64,000 nucleotides of DNA from Chionoecetes opilio (lineage: Eukaryota; Arthropoda; Malacostraca; Decapoda; Majidae): positions 49,499-113,498 of the forward strand of contig JACEEZ010009425.1 of assembly GCA_016584305.1 (NCBI GenBank), in the 5' to 3' direction. Shown here one piece after another: positions 55,331-64,000 of the stretch (within the stretch, counting starts at the first letter, position 1; every line of letters begins with the position of its first letter). The notes under the pieces are model-generated. The model saw only the letters and a list, made by a program, of their open reading frames with translations, was not told the DNA's origin and did not search any database. Position numbers and translations under genes: made by a program.

Positions 55331-56888
55331 CATTCCCCATGTTTTACCTACTCTGGAGGGATGCATTCACGAGAGTGATATATATAATTCCATCATGGTT
55401 TAGCCGATACATATTGACAAGTTCTTCGTCACTCATTTAGCCGAGAACGTCTCTTCTGACACGAAAATTCCTGGATTGGCGCTGGCGGAAGAGTTGTTCT
55501 GCTGCGATGTTGACGGCTTATGTCAACATAAAGATCCTTATGGGAGTTCCGGACCTCCCATAGCGCTTATGGAGACCTTATGGGAAAACACGAGCACATA
55601 TGGAGATTTTCGGTGACTTATGGCGAACTTCGCTATTTTTTCTGCTTATGGGAAACCCATAAGGCTTATGGAGCCTTTATAAGTACGGGCCCAGGAAAAT
55701 AACCCGAAAGATTGAGAAATTAGACTAAAGAAAGACAGATACGAGTTAATGTTTAGAACAAAAAATATAAGAAATATAATATAATAAGTATGAATACAAT
55801 ATATATATAAATAGAAAAAATGGTTTTCCTGATCAGATTTGTACTTGATCAGCTGCCTAAATAGACACAACAGTCATGAATATGATGCTTAACTCTTCCT
55901 TGAGGCACCAAGTTATTGCATTGATGTCTTCCAATATGTATACTCTATTATGATGTGCCCTTCAGGCCCTGCTGTACATGCTCCTCCCCTTTGTACAGCC
56001 TTGACTCAGCTCGTCAATAGCGACCGAGCATTTATGAGATCCTCCACAGTACCTTATACATATATTGTTACTACGTATATTTCCCTTATTGTGATCGCCC
56101 TGGCGCATCACGAGTGTTCTGATAACAGCGCCTCTGGATGCCGTTGCCGTAAAAGGGCCCTCTGGTCTCTGCCTCCCGTCAGAGTTAGTAGTCGGGTAAA
56201 CCTCATAACGGGTGGGCGGGAGGCTCGTTACTCTACTCCCAAGTTCAATAAAGTTAAGGTGTATAGGAAGTTTCTTTTAACACCCTTGTTAGTTTCACAA
56301 GTTACAATTAACACTGTCTTTTCCGTCAATCATAATGGGAAAAATTCACACAGATACTCTTACTCCCGTCTGTAGCACATGTGATTTTCTTGTTGTTTCA
56401 GACATGATATGTCGCTCGCTGCCGTCTATAGGAAAGAGGCACATCGATAAAGATAAACTAGGCGTATCCTACAGAATGATTGTTACTTGACAATGACACA
56501 ATCTGCTGTGTATCAAGGCGCCAGTGTCTCCCTCTGCTGCCCCTGCTTCACTTTTGTATCTATCGTTATCTCGCTTCCCTGTTCAGTGAAACCCTTTGTG
56601 CGTGGTGGCATCTTACGGCAGTCCTTCCTTCGTTGTGTCTCGCCTGCTTACAATACTACCCATAAGGCCTTCACCTCACCATGTGTCGCTTCTTTACTAA
56701 TTTCATCATGTAATCAGCGATGTTTTTTTCTTTATTTTTCGTGTCTTCTTTTTACTTTGTCAAAATCAAAAGAAGACTCCTCGAAGAGTCTATCATTCCG
56801 GTGTAGAGGTGGGCGTATCCAGGGAAGTTTATTACCTTGGTTGGTGCCGTTTTGCAGGCGCCCTTGCCCTCAGTGCTTGATGGGGAGC
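55331..56888. other. no gene assigned
   Basis: 55510-55690 has repeated CTTATGGG/CCCATAAG motifs of both orientations, perhaps a decayed inverted-repeat element. A 141-codon plus frame (55950-56375) and a 164-codon plus frame (56487-56981) lack recognisable motifs. Confidence 0.3.
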
Positions 56889-56984
56889 TCAGGGGTTCTG
56901 CTTGGCACAGGTCTGGGCCTCTGGCGTCATGTTGGGGTGGGGATGGGATCGCAAGTGTGGGGGAGGGCAAATCCGACGTGACAT

Positions 56985-57775
56985 CAGGGGTGGTGGTGGT
57001 GGACGGACAGAGGACATAGTGGTTGGGAGTGGTGGCCTGACAGAGGACATTGTGGTCGGGGGTGGAGGACGGACAGAGGACATCAGGGGTGCGGGTTGTG
57101 GACGCACATAGGACGCCTTGGATGGGACATAGATATGGGCAGAGGACACTGTGGTTGGGGGTGGTGGACGGACAGAGGACTTCTAAGATGGGGTATAGAG
57201 ACGGACAGAGGACACTGTGGTTGGGGGTGGTCGATGGACAGAGGACATCAGTGATGGGGGTTGTTTACGGACGGAGGAAATTGTGGTTGTGGATGGTGGA
57301 TGGACAGAGGACTTTTTAGGTGGGACATAGATACGGACAGAGGACATTATAGGTGGAGGTGGTGGACGGACAGAGGACATCAGGGGTGGGGGTTGTGGAC
57401 GGACATAGGACTTCTAGGGTGGGGTATAGAGACGGACAGAGGACACTGTGGTTGTTGGTGGTGGATGGACAGAGGACTTCTGGGATGGGGTATAGAGACG
57501 GACAGAGGACGTCTGGGGTGGGGTCTAGAGACGGACAGAGGACGTCAGAGGTGGGGGTTGTGGACGGACAGAGGACATTGTGGTTGTGGGTGGTGGACGG
57601 ACAGAGAACTTCTAGGGTGGAGTATAAAAACGGACAGAGGACACTGTGGTTGGGGGTGGTGGACGGACAGAGGACTTCTGGGGTGGGGTATAGAGACGGG
57701 CTGAGGACGTCTGGGGTGGGGTATAGAGACGGACAGAGGACATTGTGCTTGGGTGTTGTTGACGGGTAGAGGCAA
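56985..57775. repeat. ~30-33 bp minisatellite (GGACGGACAGAGGACAT type)
   Basis: Roughly 25 units of GGTGGACGGACAGAGGACAT plus variable CAGGGGTGGGGG or TTCTGGGGTGGGGTATAGA. Read on the minus strand it encodes SSVRPPPPT / SSVRLYTPPQ repeats, in phase with the putative gene above. Confidence 0.85.
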
Positions 57776-57964
57776 TCAGAGGTGGGACATATGGACGTGA
57801 GGGGGACTTCACGGGTGGGGTATGGGAACAGGGAGAAGACTTTATTTGTTTAGGAGTAGGGACACGACGGGACATCAAAGGCAGGGGACTGGGGCGAGGA
57901 GTGGACATCAGTGGCTTGTGAGGGTAGAGGAACATGTAAGGCGAGGGATAGAGGAAAGGGCGAG

Positions 57965-58985
57965 ACATGAGTGGCTGAGAGATTAGCTGAAGCTTTCGTT
58001 GCTGAGAGATTGGCTGAAGCTTTTGTGGCTGAAAGATTGGCTGAAGCCTTAGTTGCTGTGAGATTGGCTGAAGTTTTTGTGGCTGAGAGACTGGCTGAAG
58101 CTTTTGTGGCTGAGAGATTGGCTGAAGTTTTTGTGGCTGAAAGATTGGCCTAAACTTTAGTGGGGAAGAGATTGGCTGAAGCTTTTGTGTGGGAGAGATT
58201 GGCTGAAGCTTTTGTGGCTGAGAGATTGGCTGAAGCTTTAGTGGCTGAGAGATTTGCTGAAGCTTTTTTGGGGGAGAGATTGGCTGAAGCTTTAGTGGTG
58301 GCGGAGAGATTGGCTGAAACTTTTGTGGTGGCGGAGATATTTGCTGAAGCTTTTGTGGAGGAGGGATTGGCTTAAGCTTTTGTGGGGGAGAGATTGGCTG
58401 AAGCCTTAGTGACTGAGAGATTGGCTGAAGCTTTTGTGGTGGAGAGATTAGCTGAAACTTAAGTGGTGGACAGATTTTCTGAATCTTAACTGGTGGACAG
58501 ATTGGCTGAAGCTTAAGTGGTGGACAGATTGGCTGAAGCTTAAGTGGTGGGCAGATTGGCTGAAGCTTAAGTGGTGGACAGATTGGCTGAAGCTTAAGTG
58601 GTGGACAGATTGGCTGAAGCTAAATTGGTGGAGAGATTGCCTGAAGCTTTAATGGTGAAGAGATTGGATGAAACTTTAGTGGAGGCGGACAGATTGGCTG
58701 AAGCTTAAGTGGTGGAGAGATTGACTGAAGGTTTAGTGGTGAAGAGATTGGATGAAGCTTTAGTGGTGGCTGACAGATTGGCTGAAGTTTTAGTGCTTGC
58801 GGACAGATTGGCTAAAACTTAAGTGGTGGAGAGATTGCCTGAAACTTTAATTGTTGACAGATTGGCTGAAGCTTTAGTGGTGGCGGACAGATTGGCTGAA
58901 GCCTTAGTGGTGGGGGATAGATTGGCTGAAGCTTTAGTTGTGGAGAGACTGGCTGAAGGCTTGGTCGAGGCTGATAAGTCATTAG
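57965..58985. repeat. ~27-30 bp minisatellite (GAGATTGGCTGAAGCTT type)
   Basis: About 35 units of GAGAGATTGGCTGAAGCTTT plus GTGGCT or AGTGGTGG. Minus-strand reading LQPISPPLK or LQPISQPQK; lengths are mostly multiples of three, with few frame breaks. Confidence 0.9.
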
Positions 58986-59878
58986 TTGTTTAGTGGAGCG
59001 ACATAACACAATGGAGGAGTGAAGGCTGTCTAGGGGCATAGATGATACGGGACTGATGCCAGGCCTGACAAGTGATGTCTGGAGCTGGGTAAGAAGCTCC
59101 TGAATATACATCAGGGGCAGAGGTTGAAGCGAGGGAGGATCAGGACACTTGAGTGCAATCGTCATTATTGACGATTTGGCGCTGGGACGCGTAAAGACCT
59201 GGGGACACGGCAGGGCAAGGATCTTGACGCGTTTGTGGACCGTTCCAAACTCTGAAAAAAAGAAAGCGGCGAAGACCTCGGCTTGGACCATCATGGGGAA
59301 GGAATCGTTGCGATTCACGTATTCCAGGAATGTCGGAGGCTCGTATCATGACTAGCAACTGGGATCCAGACTCCTGCTGGTCTTGTAGTGAGAGTGGCGG
59401 CACAAACACGACGACGACCACTCGCTCTGCACTGGAGCGACGCTGCCCCAGAGACAACACGTACTTGAACACTAAGGCGAGAAGAGCCATCACTGCCCAG
59501 GCCAACAGGCAGGTGAGGCTATAGGCCCAGTAGGCCTCGGTGATTTTGATAAGGTGCTCTTCGAGGCACTCAACGTGTCTCTTGGCCTGGCGAGCCGTGA
59601 GGAACGATCCCACCACGATCACGAAGCTCCATCAGCCACGCTCCGGCGCCGGGCAGGAGACGTACAGGTTATGCACGCCGGGAGGCTTGAAGGGCCCCAG
59701 CCACCCCGGAGCCGCCCCGGTGCTCCCACTGCCGGAGGCCCCAAAGCATACCCCCACTGGGTGCGTGCAGGTCCAGGCTGTCGTGGAGGGATATCCACGC
59801 CAGCACTGTCACCAAGTTCGCCATCATAATAGATGATATCATTTTCTCTCTGTGAAACAAAATCACTCGTTGAGACAT

Positions 59879-60289
59879 GGTATCTCTTTCTTACCTCCTC
59901 CTGGATGCCGAAAACAGGGAGGGTCTTCGTATTTAAGACGATTAATTTTTTGCCTTTCTCAAACTGTGACCTTATAGTTAAAGAGAGTTGAGCTTCTGGG
60001 CAAGCATGCTCGAAAATCCCTAGTAAGGGACAACTTACGAGTGTATGGCTACAATAACCTTACGAGGGTGGGCTGAGGGAGATGCTCGTATCGAGCAGTC
60101 ACTCCCGTACGGTTATCGGTGACCTCTGGTTGGGGAATATTAGGGATATTCTAGTGATTTGTGTGGGGAAATTCTGCTGACCAATCACAGAGCAGCGCCT
60201 CGCATGACGCGGCTTTATCTAGCCAATCATCATGCTCTCAGCTGTCAGGGAGCCCGATAAATAAATTTAAAGACTTCAAATGCAGCTGT
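59879..60289. other. upstream of the Pro-rich gene; nothing assigned
   Basis: Would contain the promoter of the minus-strand gene. I see no clear core promoter element. GGGAGATGCTCG occurs here (60078) and, inverted, at 61324. Confidence 0.3.
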
Positions 60290-60491
60290 TTTGCAAAAAT
60301 CGTCCCATTTCGGAAATCGTCCCGCGGACTCTTATTTAACCTAAATAACTCTACAAAACTTAACACAAACCTATCATAAACCTTACCAAAGCTAAACCAG
60401 ACCTAAATATAACTTAACACAAACCTAAAAACTATGTTTGCCGGTGTTGAACTAAGATCGGACGAGTTCCGAAATAGGGCAAATTTTAGCA
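60290..60491. mobile_element. ~200-bp MITE-like element
   Basis: Arms GCAAAAATCGTCCCATTTCG and the inverse of CCGAAATAGGGCAAATTTTA (60459-60490) are ~32 bp imperfect inverted repeats. The interior is AACCTAAA-like. Confidence 0.55.
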
Positions 60492-60564
60492 CAACACCGC
60501 CAGAAGGTTACTATAATACATAGCCGCCATATTAGCCTTTCAGCATAATATTCTCCTGCTGAAT

Positions 60565-60650
60565 ACTATAGAGACGTACCCAGGGTATACCTTGATGCGC
60601 TGATCATAGGTTCGAGTCCTGCGTGCCCGAAATTAGTATCTATAGGCCAC
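60565..60650 (+). repeat. tRNA-like fragment
   Basis: GATGCGCTGATCATAGGTTC GAGTCC resembles a tRNA anticodon-to-T-arm segment (B box GGTTCGAGTCC), but a matching 5' half and acceptor stem are absent. Likely a SINE or tRNA relic. Confidence 0.3.
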
Positions 60651-61403
60651 TGCTGGCCCGCTCCGTACCTCCCTGCCGTATTCGTGGCCGCGGCGGTCTC
60701 TGTTATAGTGGATGAGAACTGCGCGTTCGCTCTTTAGGTCAGACAAGACACACCTCACTCTTGAGACACGTGACACTTGTGTGCAAGGATAGTATAACTT
60801 TATATTGTCCTTGCTTGTGTGTGTACGTTCGTTTGTACGTCAGACATTTGATACCAGTTCAGTTCAGTTCAGTTGTTGATACCACCACCACCGACCGCAT
60901 CATTATAGCCGTAGCGGCCAAACTTGTATGATGAACTATACGTTTTGACTCAAGAAGTCGACCGATATATATATTTAATATATTAGGTTTGCCCTAATAT
61001 GAATTTATTACAAGTATAAGTATTGTATGTTAAATATGATATATATGGAGTCAATGACGCAATAAACACATCACATTTAAAACAGGCAGGCATGAAATGG
61101 CTCTATAATACACAATAAACATAAAATATAGTGATAAAACCTGTAATTTATTGTTTGCTGATGTCTTGTCGCTTCAAATTTCACTCCCTTAGGGAAGGGT
61201 GGTCCCGAGCACCCTTAGCCTCGCGGTCCCGTAGCGAGTGAGAAAACGGTTTGAGCATCACCCGTAGAGGCGCTACGAGATAAAAGTCCCTTAGGGTAAT
61301 ACTTACGGTCCCGTAACTCTTTCGAGCATCTCCCCCCTGATCTACATCCTACATCTTCACTACATATGTGAATTTATACAAATGATAATCTGTACTCTTG
61401 TAG
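60651..61403. other. no gene
   Basis: Nothing recognised beyond TTCAGTTCAGTTCAGTT (60857). Confidence 0.4.
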
Positions 61404-61450
61404 GTGTGTGTGTGTGTGTGTGTGGTGTTTATGTGTGTGTGTGGGGGGTG

Positions 61451-61546
<96 letters not shown>

Positions 61547-61574
61547 ACTGTGTGAATGTGTGTGTGTGTGTGTA

Positions 61575-61672
<98 letters not shown>

Positions 61673-61713
61673 GTGTGTGTATGTGGCTGTGTGAATGTGT
61701 GTGAGTGGGTGTG

Positions 61714-61759
<46 letters not shown>

Positions 61760-61770
61760 TGTCTGTCTGT
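61404..61770. repeat. (GT)n microsatellite
   Basis: Long GT array with GTATGT and CTGTGTGAATG interruptions (the latter twice). Confidence 0.95.
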
Positions 61771-61997
61771 GTGTCTGTTTTAGGTAGCCGAAACTGTAAA
61801 TTCAATTTTGATGAGATTATGCTAAAAAAAAAAAAAAATCGTAGGTGGTAAACGGCTTGGTCCCATGTCGATTGAATAATTTTGAATGAGGGTCTTGGGC
61901 AAAAAAAAAAACTTTTCAGAGAATAGATTTCAGGAATGAACTCTGCGGTAACGTCTTGACGCATTTCACTAATTCTGTAGACTATTGGACTTACCGT
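61771..61997. other. no gene
   Basis: Unique-looking spacer between two (GT)n arrays. Confidence 0.4.
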
Positions 61998-61998
61998 T

Positions 61999-62143
<145 letters not shown>

Positions 62144-62148
62144 TGCAG

Positions 62149-62242
62149 GACAGGCGTGGGGTCGGGGTGAGACAGGCGCGGGGCTGGGGTGAGGCAGGCG
62201 TGGGGCTGGAGTGAGACAAGCGTGGGGCTGGGGTGAGTCAGG
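62149..62242. repeat. 23-bp minisatellite, 4 copies
   Basis: Unit GACAGGCGTGGGGCTGGGGT + GAG. Confidence 0.9.
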
Positions 62243-62352
62243 CTACGGTTGTGGTAGGTGGTCTACCCCGAGGCACTTTGACCAGTGACCAACGACAGCA
62301 ACAACACGATTGGAGTTTGCACTCATATTGTTGTTTAAAATATACTACAAAT

Positions 62353-63325
62353 ACACTGTAGACGGACATTGTTCTTCTCCCAAATCTATCATGAGTGGTG
62401 TTCCTCAGGGTTCTGTCATATCACCCACTCTCTTTCTATTATTCATTAATGATATTCTAAGTCTAACTCAAAGCCCTATCCACTCCTACGCTGATGATTC
62501 TACCCTGCATTTTTCAACGTCGTTTATTAGTCGTCCAACTCAACAGGAACTAAGTGATTCACGAAGAGATGCCATCGAGCGCCTAACTTCTGATCTTTCT
62601 ATAATTTCTGATTGGGGAAAAGCAAACCTTGTTTTGTTCAATGCCTCAAAAACCCAATTTCTTCACCTATCTACTCGAAAAAATATACCAGATAACCATC
62701 CCCTCCTCTTCAATGACACTCAACTGTCTCCTTATTCTACAATGAACATTCTAGGACTATCCTTTACTAAAAATATGAACTGGAAATCTCACATCTCATC
62801 TCTTGCTAAAACAGCTTCTAAGAAGTTAGGTGTCCTGTGGCGTCTGCGTTCTTTTTCTCTCCCTCCCAATTGCTTGCACTCTACAGGGGCCTTATCCGCC
62901 CATGTATGGAGTATGACTCACATGTTTGGGGGGGATCCACTCATACAGCTCTCCTAAACAGGGTTCAGTCAAAAGCTTTTCGTCTCATCAACTCCTCTCC
63001 TCTGAGTGACTGTCTTCAATCTTTAAATCACCGCCGCAATGTTGCTTCTCTTGCTCTCTTCTACCGTTATTTTCATGCACACTGCTCTTCTGAACCTGCT
63101 AACTGCATACCTTTCCCCACCCGCGGCCTCGCTGCACTGCACAAGACTTTCTACTCATTCGCATCCCTATTCTGTCCATCTTCCTAATGCAAGAGTTAAT
63201 CAGTATCTTTACTCTTTCATCCCTTTCACTGGGTAAACTCTGGAACTTTCTTCCTGTTTAAATTTTTCCACTTTCCTATGACTTAAATCTTGTCAAAAGA
63301 GGAGTAACAAGACACCTCCCGAACT
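62353..63325 (+). pseudogene. LINE reverse transcriptase, 5'-truncated, frameshifted
   Basis: TVDGHCSSPKSIMSGVPQGS, VISPTLFLLFINDILSLTQ, SPIHSYADDSTLHF (YADD box) and IISDWGKANLVLFNASKTQF continue to about 62850. There the frame shifts (next frame: LLALYRGLIRPCMEYDSHVW) and shifts again near 63130. Very similar to 48286-49256 but independently truncated. 3' UTR follows to 63445. Confidence 0.8.
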
Positions 63326-63490
63326 AAACTGACTCACGCCTCTTTTTTATTTTATTATCTTACTGTCTTCTTTATAGGGACTGGCAACTAAGCAGGCTTT
63401 GTGTTACCCATTTATGTTGTGCCCTTGGCCAGTTCTTTGTGATGTAAAAAAAAAAATAATAATAAAATAAAATAAAATAAAAATACATCA
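63326..63490 (+). mobile_element. 3' UTR and A-rich tail of the 62353 LINE
   Basis: GGGACTGGCAACTAAGCAGG, CCCTTGGCCAGTTCTTTGTG and then A-run with (AATAA)n. Confidence 0.8.
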
Positions 63491-63529
63491 AAAATGGGTC
63501 CGAAGGGCCCACAAGCACTCGTCATTACT

Positions 63530-63640
63530 ATTACACAATAATCGCAATCCAGTAATATTGAATATTATATGCACTGGCCATCAGTAATACACACTCAAAA
63601 TACAGTGTAATATTTAACAGGTCACATCTAGGGTAAATCT
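63530..63640 (-). repeat. dispersed repeat, inverse of 46861-46995
   Basis: ACTCAAAATACAGTGTAATA, GCACTGGCCATCAGTAATAC; likely the 3' UTR of the LINE whose ORF2 end follows at 63656-63982. Confidence 0.75.
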
Positions 63641-63655
63641 ATTTGAAAACAACTG

Positions 63656-63982
63656 TTACATAGGAGTGAACTGGAATACGTGCCATACATGTTGGGTCAG
63701 TGTACACTGTTCCACCACATGCCTTTCAGTCTGCACTTGGTCACATACACACAGTCGCTCATCCAAGGGTGAGCGACCGCGACCTCTCCTATTCCACCTT
63801 CCGGTTTCACATGTTAGCCAATGTCCACTTGTCCTAAACTGTGCAAACGAAAGGCGATGCTTTTCATCAACTAAGTGTCTATCAGTGTAAAAACTATGCA
63901 CATTCAAAATAGGGTTTATCTCTTTATATGTCACTCTTCTCGAAGAATTACTGTCTGAAATTATCGATATTACACATTGCAT
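63656..63982 (-). pseudogene. LINE ORF2 C-terminal fragment with Cys/His motif
   Basis: A 108-codon minus frame: HRLSFAQFRTSGHWLTCETG, RWNRRGRGRSPLDERLCVCD, QVQTERHVVEQCTLTQHVWH. The C-x-C..H..C arrangement is the zinc-binding motif commonly found after the RT domain of non-LTR retrotransposons. The copy is 5'-truncated or continues beyond the window. Confidence 0.65.
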
Positions 63983-64000
63983 ATCTACAATACAATCTCT

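Larger units (their letters stand above)
56889..59878 (-). pseudogene. probable gene: membrane N-terminus plus proline-rich tandem repeats, frames broken
   Basis: Minus strand. Starts MSQRVILFHREKMISSIMMA with hydrophobic NLVTVLAWISL, then after a frame change GPFKPPGVHNLYVSCPAPER, FVIVVGSFL and KRHVECLEEHLIKITEAYWA, and a clear membrane span SLTCLLAWAVMALLALVFKY. After another frame change (~59345): EPPTFLEYVNRNDSFPMMVQ, EVFAAFFFSEFGTVHKRVKI. A long array of ~9-10 residue units (LQPISPPLK, LQPICPPLK) follows from ~58980 to 57965, then ~10-11 residue units (SSVRLYTPPQK, SSVRPPPPTTM) to 56889. At least two indels and several TAG codons (CAG to TAG in YTPPQK units) interrupt it. Family unknown. 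Confidence 0.4.

Noticed and set aside
56487..56981. 164-codon plus-strand ORF as a gene
   Set aside because: Cys/Ser/Leu-rich without motifs, and its 3' end overlaps the Pro-rich repeat gene on the opposite strand.
57965..58985. CRISPR-like regular direct repeats
   Set aside because: Units abut without unique spacers and translate in phase; this is a minisatellite in eukaryotic DNA. The same applies to 30360-30668 and 52209-52482.
60565..60650. Functional tRNA gene
   Set aside because: Only a B-box-like half is present; no acceptor stem pair or D-arm found. The SINE heads at 31700 and 37624 also fail as cloverleaf genes.
59990..61330. Inverted pair around GGGAGATGCTCG (60078 and 61324) as a 1.3 kb element
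   Set aside because: The shared blocks are short and the surrounding similarity is too weak to claim terminal repeats.

Overview
The window looks like repeat-rich nuclear DNA of an arthropod, most likely a decapod crustacean. This is an inference from three things. One is dense microsatellites ((CA)n, (GA)n, (TA)n, (GTA)n). Another is degenerate TTAGG-type arrays. The third is many scattered 3' ends of LINE families whose tails (ending ..TTCCTTATGTTCTTATG, or ..AACTAGGTAAATAC followed by (AC)n) I associate with decapod genomes. There is no bacterial operon, rRNA gene or CRISPR array. Several stretches (6.1-9.2 kb, 33.4-36.7 kb) contain homopolymer blocks that look like poorly polished sequence, and single-base frameshifts recur in otherwise recognisable coding DNA.

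Layout. 0.4-5.4 kb: three tandem copies of a composite repeat (GC-rich hairpin head, ACCC-rich minisatellite, conserved tail, (TA)n); the first is interrupted by a 1.95 kb element with ~150 bp inverted ends. 6.1-9.2 kb: damaged sequence. 10.8-17.05 kb: a full-length but frameshifted DIRS-type tyrosine-recombinase retrotransposon on the minus strand, with inverted terminal repeats and an internal complementary region. 17.5-18.1 kb: an intact 198-codon ORF of unknown function. 19-31 kb: a series of short inverted-repeat elements with TA, TTAA or TTATA target duplications, LINE ends and minisatellites. 32-37 kb: large (GA)n, poly-G/A, (GTA)n and C-rich arrays.

38.3-43.7 kb: the only host gene I can name, three minus-strand exons of the C-terminal ubiquitin-like region of a USP7 (HAUSP) deubiquitinase. 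The 4.45 kb intron between the second and third of these exons carries a hAT-superfamily transposon with a perfect 8-bp target duplication; the element ends 42 bp from a USP7 splice donor. 43.7-49.4 kb: LINE copies, including an RTE-like element inserted into an older LINE with a 13-bp target duplication, and a 5'-truncated LINE that keeps a 361-codon open frame. 49.5-50.0 kb: a GC-rich unidentified minus-strand ORF. 53-55.3 kb and 60.3 kb: inverted-repeat elements whose interiors hold AACCTAA-like arrays. 56.9-59.9 kb: a probable minus-strand gene with hydrophobic N-terminal segments followed by long proline-rich tandem repeats, broken by frameshifts and CAG-to-TAG changes. 61.4-64 kb: (GT)n arrays and two more LINE fragments.

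No set of genes here forms a pathway. The window is best read as part of one host gene (USP7), one probable host gene (the Pro-rich repeat gene), a few unknown ORFs, and layered mobile elements whose insertion order can partly be reconstructed.
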